DNA from: an uncultured Mobilibacterium sp.
GTDB lineage: Bacteria > Bacillota > Clostridia > Peptostreptococcales > Anaerovoracaceae
Assembly: GCA_947254375.1 (NCBI GenBank)
Contig: CAMYCF010000004.1
Span: forward strand, 1 to 64,000
Direction of reading: 5' to 3'
DNA: 64,000 nt
Shown: positions 17,678-25,958 of the stretch, piece after piece
How the letters are laid out: every line of letters starts with the position of its first letter
Numbering within the stretch: position 1 is the stretch's first letter
Notes under the pieces: model-generated
What the model was told of the DNA's origin: nothing
Databases searched by the model: none
What the model saw: the letters and a program-made list of their open reading frames with translations, nothing else
Translations under genes and position numbers: made by a program

Positions 17678-19449
17678 TTCGCTTCACCTGCTTCCTTTAC
17701 CAACTTCGCAACGGTTTCTTCGATGTTGTTCTTGAGCTTCAAATACTCTTCGTCGACGGCTTCTTCCGCCACGTATTTGAACCTCCCGATCGATTCCTTG
17801 ACCGGCATGTCGGCAAGTTTCGAGAATTCCGCACCGGCTCTGAGGCCCTTGGTGCTCTCATCGAAGTAACGCAGGATGAGGTCGAGCAACTTGAACTGCT
17901 TATCCGTTGAGGAGTACGTGTCTACTTCGTGGAACGCGTTCTGGTGGAGGTAGTCCTCTCTGATCATCTTGCATGTCTCGAGTTTGAGTCTGTCTTCCTT
18001 CGAAAGTCCGTCGACTCCGACGAGCTGTACGATCTCGTTCAGCTCAGCTTCTTCCTGGAGCAACTTGAGCGCCGATGACCTGTGTACAGGGAAGTTCTTG
18101 TCTACCCTTTCTGCGAACCACTTGTCGAGCCGGTCTGAGTAGAGCGAATAGCTCTTGAGCCAGTCGATAGCAGGGAAGTGTCTCGCGTGAGCAAGTCCCG
18201 CGTCGAGTCCCCAGAAAACTTTTACTATCCTGAGGGTCGCCTGCGAAACAGGCTCCGATATATCTCCGCCCGGAGGCGATACGGCTCCGATCGCCGAAAG
18301 CGAACCTGCCGTCTTTTCTTTTCCGAGGCAAACTACCTTGCCGGCACGTTCGTAGAACTGAGCGAGCCTCGATGCGAGGTACGCAGGGTATCCTTCTTCA
18401 CCCGGCATCTCTTCGAGACGGCCGGACATCTCACGAAGGGCCTCAGCCCATCTCGATGTCGAGTCAGCCATGAGCGCTACCGAGTATCCCATGTCTCTGA
18501 AGTATTCCGCGATCGTGATGCCCGTGTATACGGACGCCTCTCTTGCGGCTACCGGCATATCGGAAGTGTTTGCAATGAGCACCGTCCTCTTCATGAGGGA
18601 GTCTCCGGTCCTCGGGTCGATCAGTTCAGGGAACTCCATGAGTACCTCAGTCATCTCGTTTCCGCGCTCTCCGCATCCGATATATACCACTATGTCTGCC
18701 GCTGCCCACTTCGCCAGCTGGTGCTGTACGACCGTCTTGCCCGAACCGAACGGTCCCGGTACTGCGGCGACGCCGCCCTTGGCGATAGGGAACATCGTGT
18801 CGATTACACGCTGACCCGTTATGAGCGGTTCATTAGGAGACAGCTTTTCTACGTACGGTCTTTCCTTACGTACCGGCCATCTCTGAAGCATCGTGACTTC
18901 CACGTCCTTGCCGCGCTCGTCCTCGATGACTGCGACGACCTCTTCGACCGTGAAGCTTCCCTTCTCGATGCTCTTGAGCTTACCCTTGACTCCGTAAGGC
19001 GTCAGGATCCTGTGCTCTACTACGACGGTCTCCTGTACGGTACCGATGACGTCTCCGGCTTCGAGTTCACCTCCGACCTTTGCGACCGGAACGAAATCCC
19101 ATTTCCTGCTCCTGTCGAGCGCCGGTTCGTCGACGCCCCTCGTGATGTTCGTACCCGTCTTTTCGACGAGTTTCATGAGCGGTCTCTGTATTCCGTCGTA
19201 TATGGTTTCGATAAGTCCCGGCCCGAGTTCTACCGAAAGAGGTCTCCCCGTCGTCCTTACCGGATCGCCCGGCTTGAGACCCGCGGTCTCCTCATATACC
19301 TGTATCGAGGCGTTGCCGTCGCGCATTTCGATGATCTCGCCGGTCAGGCCCTGCTCACCGACTTTTACAACGTCGTACATGTTGGCTTTTCCCATGCCCG
19401 ATGCAACTACCAGAGGTCCGGATATCTTTACGATTTTTCCTAGATCCAT
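17674..19449 (-). CDS. ntpA: V-type ATPase catalytic subunit A
   Basis: 591 residues. The Walker A motif is GPFGSGKT near residue 230; the [13 protein letters not shown] region and the bulge domain (about 115-185) identify the V/A-type A subunit. It hydrolyses or makes ATP in the A3B3 head. GGAGGT lies 7 bases before ATG 19449. An ATG 15 bases earlier has no such site. Confidence 0.97.
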   Translation of the reverse strand: MDLGKIVKISGPLVVASGMGKANMYDVVKVGEQGLTGEIIEMRDGNASIQVYEETAGLKPGDPVRTTGRPLSVELGPGLIETIYDGIQRPLMKLVEKTGTNITRGVDEPALDRSRKWDFVPVAKVGGELEAGDVIGTVQETVVVEHRILTPYGVKGKLKSIEKGSFTVEEVVAVIEDERGKDVEVTMLQRWPVRKERPYVEKLSPNEPLITGQRVIDTMFPIAKGGVAAVPGPFGSGKTVVQHQLAKWAAADIVVYIGCGERGNEMTEVLMEFPELIDPRTGDSLMKRTVLIANTSDMPVAAREASVYTGITIAEYFRDMGYSVALMADSTSRWAEALREMSGRLEEMPGEEGYPAYLASRLAQFYERAGKVVCLGKEKTAGSLSAIGAVSPPGGDISEPVSQATLRIVKVFWGLDAGLAHARHFPAIDWLKSYSLYSDRLDKWFAERVDKNFPVHRSSALKLLQEEAELNEIVQLVGVDGLSKEDRLKLETCKMIREDYLHQNAFHEVDTYSSTDKQFKLLDLILRYFDESTKGLRAGAEFSKLADMPVKESIGRFKYVAEEAVDEEYLKLKNNIEETVAKLVKEAGEAK

Positions 19450-19463
19450 TATTGCTACCTCCA

Positions 19464-19784
19464 TTACTCTTCGCCGAAGAGGATATCCGCTCCGACTGCC
19501 TTTTCGACCGCGTGTTTCAGGTTCGCCGATCCCATGCCGTAGCTCCCCTCTATTCCGGGAAGCGGAACGATCGCCGGGATCCTCAAACTTTCGTACTCCG
19601 CGATTTCTTTTCTCAATTGTCCGTAATATTTCTCCGTTATATAGATGATGCCGTAATCTTCTTTTACGATCTCCTTCAATATCTTCGCAGCTTCCTCGCC
19701 CGCATTGCAGATGTGCGCCTCGAGGCCGAAAACCTTGAAGCCGAGGATGCTGTCGGCATCTCCGATGATCCCGATCTTACTCAT
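19464..19784 (-). CDS. ntpG: V-type ATPase subunit F (central stalk; NtpG)
   Basis: 106 residues. The N-terminal [21 protein letters not shown] matches the ATP-synthase F/14-kDa subunit, a small Rossmann-like protein that binds subunit D. It overlaps the ntpC end by 8 bases. The order C-G-A-B-D copies the Enterococcus hirae ntp operon. Confidence 0.93.
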   Translation of the reverse strand: MSKIGIIGDADSILGFKVFGLEAHICNAGEEAAKILKEIVKEDYGIIYITEKYYGQLRKEIAEYESLRIPAIVPLPGIEGSYGMGSANLKHAVEKAVGADILFGEE

Positions 19785-20772
19785 ATACGATCCTCATCCT
19801 TTCCCTTATCGCCTCAGGCTCCATATCGGCGAGTTTTCCCGATAAAAGTATCCTCAGGCATTTTATCTCCATCTGCTTCGACACGATAAAAGCGATCAGC
19901 GGTTCCACGCCGAACGTCTTGAGCTTCGCTGCCCTCACGTAATCCATAAGGACGTTGTCGCACATCCTTTCGAGCTCGGTAAAAGTTCCGTGCTCGATGA
20001 CCGACTCTATGCCCTTTGTCGCCGCCTCGCCTATATCGAAAGGAGCGAAACGCTCCGCCGCATGTTTGATGTCTTCGTCGTATCCGTTCACGAACGATCT
20101 CTGATCTACGTTACCGCCCGGGATGAACACGTTCGCAAAATACGTCCACGGTTGCCCCATTTTCTTCACCCTCATAAAAGTCTTGAGGTTGAGCGTGTCT
20201 ATGAGGAGCGCGACGTATCCCTTCGCGAATTTGTTCCCCGACTCGTCGGCCACCCTCGCTATATCCATGAAGCAATATTTGTCGAGGATGAAGTCGATCG
20301 CCTGCGGATCCTTCGTGCGGGCATGCGTGTCGATCGCCTCTTCGAGGCCCTCCGCCATGTACTCGGTGAGAGACGATTTGTCCCTCTCGTTTACGATCCT
20401 TACCATTTCCTGAGGCTTGATCGTACCGGTCCCGACAAGGATATCGTTCCTCTCGGTACCGAGCGCCTCTGCCTTAAGAAGGACCTTGATGTTGTGGTAA
20501 TCGGAAGGATACTTGAAGATATTGAAGATCTCATCTTCCTTGCTGAGTTCGTCGATCTCCGCAAAAAGATCCTGTTCGGCCCCTTTGAGGGCGAGCTCGA
20601 AATTATCGATGCTGAGCTGAGATCCTTCGACTCCGTATCCGGCATTCTGAAGGACGCTGAACACATCGTCGATCTTCTTGGCCTCGGTCATGGACCGCAA
20701 CTGATCGGTCTTCAGCAGGTTCTTTTCCATGCTCCTTATACGCGCCGTAGCGTATATGTAATTTTTACCCAA
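19777..20772 (-). CDS. ntpC: V-type ATPase subunit C (V0 socket, AC39/d family)
   Basis: 331 residues, all-alpha, of the AC39 family: an N-terminal ARIRSMEKNLL-type string and a C-terminal ending in [10 protein letters not shown]. It links the central stalk to the K ring. The start is TTG 20772 (TTG GGT AAA), with AAGGAGG 6 bases upstream. The unusual start codon may lower its yield relative to A and B, fitting one copy per complex. Confidence 0.93.
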   Translation of the reverse strand: MGKNYIYATARIRSMEKNLLKTDQLRSMTEAKKIDDVFSVLQNAGYGVEGSQLSIDNFELALKGAEQDLFAEIDELSKEDEIFNIFKYPSDYHNIKVLLKAEALGTERNDILVGTGTIKPQEMVRIVNERDKSSLTEYMAEGLEEAIDTHARTKDPQAIDFILDKYCFMDIARVADESGNKFAKGYVALLIDTLNLKTFMRVKKMGQPWTYFANVFIPGGNVDQRSFVNGYDEDIKHAAERFAPFDIGEAATKGIESVIEHGTFTELERMCDNVLMDYVRAAKLKTFGVEPLIAFIVSKQMEIKCLRILLSGKLADMEPEAIRERMRIVYE

Positions 20773-20813
20773 ATCTATCCTCCTTTCCGGTTCCTGCCGG
20801 AAATCTCCGGCTT

Positions 20814-21383
20814 TTACGCGAAAAGAAGTCCCGCTATCTCGGGCGTCATCTCGTCCTTAGCCTTCTCTATCATTTTCTCCAAAGATGCGTTGTAAGAGAC
20901 ATTGCCCTTCCTCAAAATGAAGCCGCCTTTGATGTCGGCAGTTTCCTTCGAAACGGAGAGACCGCTTCCCGAAAGCGCTTCCGAAAGCTTTTTACCGTAT
21001 CTGTCGAGATCGCGCGCGGATAAAACGACTTCTCCGCCTTCCGCCTTGAACTGTTCCAGGCATTTGAGGATAAAATCGATGTATTTATCCGGATCGAGCT
21101 CTACGAGTTTTTCCATGGCTTCCGAAAAAACCTCTTCGATGACGTCCTGCTTCGCGGCAAGACACATTTTGCGCGCTTCGAGGTCGGATACCGATGCTCT
21201 TCTTTCTTTCAATACAGCGGCATCGCTCTCGGCCCTCTTTGCTTCCTGCGCTTTGATATCTTTGGCACGACGACGGGCTTCGTCCAGAGTCTCTTTCCTC
21301 GCGGCTTCGGCTCTCGCCAACTGTTCGTCGGCATATTGCTCCGCTTCTTTTTCTATTTTATTCAGTATAGACTCTATACTCAT
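20814..21383 (-). CDS. ntpE: V-type ATPase subunit E (peripheral stalk)
   Basis: 189 residues. A long N-terminal coiled coil rich in Ala, Glu, Lys and Arg (about 5-85) is followed by a globular C-terminal domain with GGFILRKGNVSYNASLE. It pairs with NtpF to make the peripheral stalk that holds the A3B3 head. The 41-base gap to ntpC shows no terminator. Confidence 0.93.
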   Translation of the reverse strand: MSIESILNKIEKEAEQYADEQLARAEAARKETLDEARRRAKDIKAQEAKRAESDAAVLKERRASVSDLEARKMCLAAKQDVIEEVFSEAMEKLVELDPDKYIDFILKCLEQFKAEGGEVVLSARDLDRYGKKLSEALSGSGLSVSKETADIKGGFILRKGNVSYNASLEKMIEKAKDEMTPEIAGLLFA

Positions 21384-21419
21384 ACTTCACCGTCCCTTTC
21401 TTCAGCGTCAGCTCCCTGA

Positions 21420-21890
21420 TTAAACGGCGATACCGTTGTACATGAGGAACGAAATGATGAATGCAAGGATAGCGTAAGTTTCTACCATTACCGCGTAGAT
21501 GATAGCCTGTCCGAGCTTTCCTTCTTTCTTTGAAACGAGCATGATACCTGCAGCTGCAGCTCTTCCCTGCGAAATTCCGGAAACGATACCGATGATTCCT
21601 ACCGGGAGTCCGGCAGCGAGGAACGCCAGTCCGCTGTGGAGCGAGAGATCAACTGCGCCTCCGCCCAATACGCCGACCTTTGTCAGGATCATGATTGCGA
21701 TAACGAGTCCGTAGATGCCCTGCGTGCCCGGCAGCGCCTGCAATACGAGCGTCGAACCGAAGCTGGTCCCGTCACTCGTCATAACGCCGTCAGCCGCTTC
21801 ACCTGCAATACCTACTCCGATCGCGCTTCCGATACCGGCACATGCCGCGATAGCTGCTCCCAATACAGCAAATACGATTCCTGTACTCAT
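21420..21890 (-). CDS. ntpK: V-type ATPase subunit K (membrane rotor ring), sodium-type
   Basis: 156 residues: two fused helical hairpins, four transmembrane helices. The ion-carrying Glu137 is in helix 4 (VETYAIL), and helix 2 lacks an acid. Residues matching the Na+ ligands of Enterococcus NtpK are present: Leu53, Thr56 and Gln57 in LPGTQG, and Gln108 in GISQG. This points to a Na+-coupled pump, by homology to the known structure. ATG directly follows the ntpI stop codon. Confidence 0.96.
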   Translation of the reverse strand: MSTGIVFAVLGAAIAACAGIGSAIGVGIAGEAADGVMTSDGTSFGSTLVLQALPGTQGIYGLVIAIMILTKVGVLGGGAVDLSLHSGLAFLAAGLPVGIIGIVSGISQGRAAAAGIMLVSKKEGKLGQAIIYAVMVETYAILAFIISFLMYNGIAV

Positions 21891-23873
21891 TTACTTTCCC
21901 TCCTCAACAATGTTGATATATTTTGTTTCTTTTTGGAACGGCTCGAATTCTCTTCCTCCGCCGTCGTAAAACTTTCCGAAAAATTCAACGAACTGCAATC
22001 TGCACGAGTGTACGAACGCACCGAGTGCGTTGATCGCGAAGTTGAAAACGTGGCCTATAAGTTCGACCACTATGAATAACACGATGCCTCCGAACGTCTT
22101 TCCTCCCATTGTCGCGAGGAAGTTTATTACCGTCGCTATCGATGTGGACGCGAGTCCGAGTCCGAGAAGTCGCGAATACGACAGTATGTCCGAGAGGTTT
22201 CCGGTCACGCCGCTGTAGATGTTCCACACACCGACGGCTTTCCCGATGCCTTTCTCTATGATGATCGGGATAACTATCGCGGCTGCAATGCCTGCGAGAG
22301 TCATATATTTTCCTACAAGTACGAGGCCTGCGGATACCTTTCCTCCGAAGATCCAGAAGAGCGCACCGAGTACGATCACATACCATACGAAGTTGTCGTT
22401 GATCGCCCTGAGGATCTCTCCGTCTTTTATCTGTTTGTAGGCCTTGATACCCATTCCGACGAACAGATGGACGACACCGCATCCGCATGAGAACGCCAGG
22501 AACGTCATCGCCGCCTGACCCGGATCGAGCCAGAGAGGCTTCATCACGAACGTCTTCCCGAAGAAGAACTGTGCGACGACCGTAGGCAGGTTCCCGAAGA
22601 ATCCGCCGAACATGGCTCCCCAGAAAATGCTCGAAAGTCCGCTGTAGAACAGGAGTCTCATCAGCTTGAGCGCCGATCCTTCGTACATGTGGTTCTTCTT
22701 TATTATCAGTGCGGTCGCTATCGACAGGATCAAACCGTATCCTATGTCGCCGAACATGATTCCGAAGAACATCACATAGAAGAAGGCGAATATCGGAGTA
22801 GGATCCACCTCTTTCGAATCCGGCAGCGAGTACATCTTCGTGATGAACTCTACCGGCTCGAAGAGCTTGTTGTTCCTGAGTTTTACCGGAACATCGTCAC
22901 CTTCCTCCGGATCCGACAGCTCGTACGCACAGGTAAATCCGTCGAGCAGGCGCTTGAGCGTTTCTTCCGCCGCGACCGGTACCCATCCGTCGAAGGTAAA
23001 AGTCCTGTCGGTCTTGAGCAGCTTCTCCCTTACGCGATATTCGTCGCGCTTCACCGTCATCATGTCGTGATAAAATTCGATGTTCGACTGATTGGCGGCC
23101 TTTCCTTTGATCTCGACCTCGATCTGTTCTTTGAGTATCGATTTCTGCGAGATATCCTCCTCGAGCTTCGCTATGTTCTCCGCGACCGTTCCGCTCTTAC
23201 CGGAAAGCCCCGGATCGACAAAGCCGTGTGACTTCAAAATCTCCATGACTTCGTCTTCGTCGGACTTAAAATAGCAAATGCTCATGTAGCATTGGTCTCT
23301 GTCTTTCCCCAGAACATCTATCTGACATTCGAGACCTTTGCCTTCCAGCTCTTCCGCGAGCCGGTCCCCATCCGTCAGCGGCGGGAAAGCGCCGAGTCTG
23401 ACCCTGATCATTTCGGTTTCGGTCAGATCCAAAGGGAGATCGTAGCCTTTCCACGGTGTCAAAGCCGCTATTTCGGCTCTGTCCGCATTTTCGGCCGCGT
23501 TGGCTTCCACCAGCTTCTCGTGAAGGTCGATCAAGTCTTCCGCTTCCCGCTCGTACGTTTCCTCGTTGAGCGCAAGTCGCATGGTATCCGACTGCGGGAC
23601 GCGTCTGCGTACCGAGAACGGCGCTTTCTTGTAAACGCCGAAATCCGAAAGGACTTTGATCGCGGTATCGGCCTTCTGCACCTTGGCATCGTATTCCGCC
23701 GCAAGAGCTTCTTCCCCGTCTCTGACGACGAGCTTGCTCCAGGCTTCATCTTCGAGCTTCTTTGATACGCTCTCGACCTCAACGATGCCCAGATCCATCA
23801 TCTCCTTCATCAGGGTGCTCTTCTCTTCCTCGACACCTATGACAGATAGTTTTCTCATCTTAACTATTGCCAT
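21891..23873 (-). CDS. ntpI: V-type ATPase subunit I (membrane stator, a subunit)
   Basis: 660 residues. The cytoplasmic N-terminal half (to about 350) is followed by about eight transmembrane helices, including FFGIMFGDIGYG and SYSRLLGLGLAS, where the conserved Arg that faces the K-ring Glu lies. It forms the ion half-channels. It overlaps the ntpF end by 14 bases. Confidence 0.96.
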   Translation of the reverse strand: MAIVKMRKLSVIGVEEEKSTLMKEMMDLGIVEVESVSKKLEDEAWSKLVVRDGEEALAAEYDAKVQKADTAIKVLSDFGVYKKAPFSVRRRVPQSDTMRLALNEETYEREAEDLIDLHEKLVEANAAENADRAEIAALTPWKGYDLPLDLTETEMIRVRLGAFPPLTDGDRLAEELEGKGLECQIDVLGKDRDQCYMSICYFKSDEDEVMEILKSHGFVDPGLSGKSGTVAENIAKLEEDISQKSILKEQIEVEIKGKAANQSNIEFYHDMMTVKRDEYRVREKLLKTDRTFTFDGWVPVAAEETLKRLLDGFTCAYELSDPEEGDDVPVKLRNNKLFEPVEFITKMYSLPDSKEVDPTPIFAFFYVMFFGIMFGDIGYGLILSIATALIIKKNHMYEGSALKLMRLLFYSGLSSIFWGAMFGGFFGNLPTVVAQFFFGKTFVMKPLWLDPGQAAMTFLAFSCGCGVVHLFVGMGIKAYKQIKDGEILRAINDNFVWYVIVLGALFWIFGGKVSAGLVLVGKYMTLAGIAAAIVIPIIIEKGIGKAVGVWNIYSGVTGNLSDILSYSRLLGLGLASTSIATVINFLATMGGKTFGGIVLFIVVELIGHVFNFAINALGAFVHSCRLQFVEFFGKFYDGGGREFEPFQKETKYINIVEEGK

Positions 23874-24186
23874 AACTGTCCACTACCTTTCTGACGATGG
23901 ATTCGACCGCCGCGCTTTTGTTTGCACGGCCGGCTTCTTTGAGCGCTTCGCACGATTCACGCTCATGGGTCATTCTCTTCTCCTGATCCCACGACGCTTC
24001 TTCCTCGGCTTTAGCGAGCACCGCTTTGTAGTCAGCTTCGGCTTCCCTGCCGGCTTTTTCTACGATCATGTTCGCTTCGCGCTTACCTGCCGCAATAAGA
24101 TCGGCGGCCTTCTCTTCCGAATTTTTACGGAGTTCCGCCGCCTTAGCTTCGGCTTCTTTGATCTTTTCAATACCGATTATCGACAT
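23860..24186 (-). CDS. ntpF: V-type ATPase peripheral stalk subunit (G/H-type, NtpF)
   Basis: 108 residues, almost entirely a charged coiled coil (EKIKEAEAKAAELRKNSEEKA) as in NtpF/G/H stalk proteins. First gene of the operon. I choose the ATG at 24186 (MSIIGIEKIKE), 9 bases from AAAGGA; another ATG two codons earlier is too close to that site. Identification rests on position and coiled-coil character, as this family is weakly conserved. Confidence 0.85.
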   Translation of the reverse strand: MSIIGIEKIKEAEAKAAELRKNSEEKAADLIAAGKREANMIVEKAGREAEADYKAVLAKAEEEASWDQEKRMTHERESCEALKEAGRANKSAAVESIVRKVVDSYGNS

Positions 24187-24237
24187 AGGCATTTTTCCTT
24201 TCCGCACGGCAGATTAAGCCGCGCTGATATGTATGGT

Positions 24238-24265
24238 ATTATATCACAATTTTCCCGTTTGTCTT
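24238..24265 (-). promoter_or_regulatory. Promoter of the V-ATPase operon
   Basis: An extended -10 box, TGATATAAT (TATAAT at 24238-24243), has a weak -35 (AAGACA, 24260-24265) 16 bases upstream. It lies 52 bases before the ntpF start. Confidence 0.6.
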
Positions 24266-24320
24266 TGGAAAATTAGGCGTTCCAGGGCCTGCGTATATTT
24301 TTTAACATTATAGATTTTAA

Positions 24321-24362
24321 TAAAAAAGCCCCGTTTCAATGATTCCATAAAACGAGGGGTTT
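24321..24362 (-). terminator. Terminator after the small membrane protein gene
   Basis: CCCC-CGTTT pairs with AAACGGGG (one bulged T), and a run of six T follows on the minus strand. It ends the secA-to-rlmH side and insulates the V-ATPase promoter. Confidence 0.75.
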
Positions 24363-24437
24363 TTACTCCGCAAAAAATTGTGTTTAATTATTTACTTTTT
24401 AACATATACGTGTATTTTTTTACACACAATCACGCCT

Positions 24438-24584
24438 TTAATTCATAAAAAATATGCCCGCCGTCAAAAAAGCGAATACGACCATCGCCGCGATCAGCAC
24501 GAATGCGACCGCCTTCGTCCCGCGGCCGATGTTGCTCTCGCTGTCGCTGCGGTTTTCCGGAATTTTACTGTTCTTCTTTGCCAT
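24438..24584 (-). CDS. Small single-pass membrane protein, 48 residues
   Basis: A short gene with a clear site (AGGGGG, 6 to 7 bases before ATG). The protein starts MAKKNSKIPENRSDSES, a charged soluble head, and has one transmembrane helix (about residues 24-46, AVAFVLIAAMVVFAFLT) ending in FFMN. It starts 16 bases after the rlmH stop and precedes a terminator, so it is the last gene of that operon. Family unknown. The neat site, helix and position argue for a real gene. Confidence 0.7.
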   Translation of the reverse strand: MAKKNSKIPENRSDSESNIGRGTKAVAFVLIAAMVVFAFLTAGIFFMN

Positions 24585-24600
24585 TGTTTTCCCCCTGTCA

Positions 24601-25077
24601 TCACTTGTGATATGTTTCCCCGGCGTTTATTTTATACGCTCGGTAGATCTGTTCAAGTAAAATTATCCGCGCCATGCGGTGCGGGAACGTCATCCTCGAA
24701 AATGAAAGTTTTTCGTTCGCGCGCGCCTTTACTTCATCCGAGAGGCCGTTGCTTCCGCCGATGATAAAAGCCAATGACTTTCCTTCGTCCGCAAGCGTCC
24801 GTATCTTCGAGGCGAATGCGGGCGAGTCGAGCTCCTTTCCTTCGACCGCGAGTGCGATCACGTAGTCGGACTTTTCGACTTTTGAAAGTATGTCTCGGCC
24901 TTCCGCCTCCATAGCGTCGGCTTCGTCCGCGGGAGAGGCGTTGCCCGGAAGTTTCGCTTCTTTGATCTCGCGTATGTCGAGGCTGCAAAAACGGCTGAGC
25001 CTCTTCTCGTATTCCGCAGAAGCCTCCGACCAGAACCTGTCCTTAAGTTTCCCCACGGCTATGATCTTTATATTCAT
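24601..25077 (-). CDS. rlmH: 23S rRNA pseudouridine-1915 N3-methyltransferase RlmH
   Basis: 158 residues, the usual size. SPOUT fold; the knotted C-terminal region shows FIIGGSNGL and LLEQIYRAYKINAGETYHK, the RlmH ending. It methylates helix 69 of 23S rRNA using SAM. It overlaps walJ by 4 bases (ATGA). The walJ-rlmH order is common in Firmicutes. Confidence 0.96.
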   Translation of the reverse strand: MNIKIIAVGKLKDRFWSEASAEYEKRLSRFCSLDIREIKEAKLPGNASPADEADAMEAEGRDILSKVEKSDYVIALAVEGKELDSPAFASKIRTLADEGKSLAFIIGGSNGLSDEVKARANEKLSFSRMTFPHRMARIILLEQIYRAYKINAGETYHK

Positions 25078-25916
25078 ACGCGGTCACCTGTATGTATGAT
25101 GCGGTCCTCGGCATGTATGATGCGGTCGCCCGCATATTCTACGGAAGCCACACCAAGATGCACGTCTTTGCCCGGCGTCACGCCGCACTCCGTGAGTACG
25201 CGGCCGACCGTTCCGAGCGCTATCTCCGGCATGTTGTTTTCCCTGCTGAGGTGGGAGAGCATGACTTTCGGCGGCGTATCCGTCTTCCTCTTCTCAAGCA
25301 TCCTCAGGATCGCATATCCCGCTGTCTCGTTCGAAAGATGACCCTGATCGCCCAATATCCTTCTCTTTAGATAGTAAGGATAGCTGCCCATTTTGAGGAG
25401 ATCCACCTCGTGGTTCGCTTCGAGGGCGAGGAGGTCGGACGCGCATATTTCTTCGCAGATCTCATCCGTTATTATTCCCGTGTCCGTCACGACGGAGGCG
25501 TAGATGCCGTCTTCCGCGAAGGAGAAACCGATAGGTTCGTCGGCATCGTGCGAGAGGCCGAAAGCCTTCACTTTTATCCCGCCGATGAGCCTCTCCTCCT
25601 GCGCGGCAATGTATTCTACCTGCGCCGGCTCGATCTTCTCAAATTTTTCGCACGACCAAACCGTGCCGCGGGAGGCATATACTTTTGCATTTTCGCATTT
25701 CCCCGCGATCGTATGTATGCTCCTGATATGATCTATGTGGTTGTGGGTGACGCATACGGCATCTATCTCTTCGAGGTCGACGCCGACGCACGACAGGGCC
25801 GACACGATCTTGCGCGCGCTCAATCCCGCATCCAAGAGGATGCGTGTGTCATCGCCGCTTATCAAATACGAGTTGCCCGTGCTCCCGCTGCCGAGCGACA
25901 AAACGCTTAACGTCAT
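25074..25916 (-). CDS. walJ: Metallo-beta-lactamase fold hydrolase WalJ (YycJ)
   Basis: 280 residues. Zinc motif THNHIDH near residue 58, with later His and Asp ligands in VVTDTG and LSHLSREN. YycJ/WalJ is a nuclease-like MBL protein linked to WalRK signalling and DNA repair. Here the gene has no walRK neighbours; it lies between addB and rlmH. The C-terminus ends in a 7-residue repeat (GDRIIHA, EDRIIHT, GDRV) that the family normally lacks, produced by a 21-bp tandem repeat. Confidence 0.92.
   Translation of the reverse strand: MTLSVLSLGSGSTGNSYLISGDDTRILLDAGLSARKIVSALSCVGVDLEEIDAVCVTHNHIDHIRSIHTIAGKCENAKVYASRGTVWSCEKFEKIEPAQVEYIAAQEERLIGGIKVKAFGLSHDADEPIGFSFAEDGIYASVVTDTGIITDEICEEICASDLLALEANHEVDLLKMGSYPYYLKRRILGDQGHLSNETAGYAILRMLEKRKTDTPPKVMLSHLSRENNMPEIALGTVGRVLTECGVTPGKDVHLGVASVEYAGDRIIHAEDRIIHTGDRV
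25081..25143. repeat. 21-bp tandem repeat, three copies, in the walJ 3' end
   Basis: Units 25081-25101, 25102-25122 and 25123-25143 each begin CGGTC; the first two end GTATGATG. The repeat is in frame and encodes the heptapeptide repeat at the WalJ C-terminus, next to the rlmH start. Confidence 0.85.
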
Positions 25917-25958
25917 TCTGTCTCCTTCTCTGACTCTCCCGTTGTGACTGCTCCGTTC

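Noticed and set aside
25081..25143. Possible CRISPR-like array
   Set aside because: The 21-bp units are directly tandem with no spacers and lie in frame in walJ; no array with unique spacers or cas gene exists in the window.
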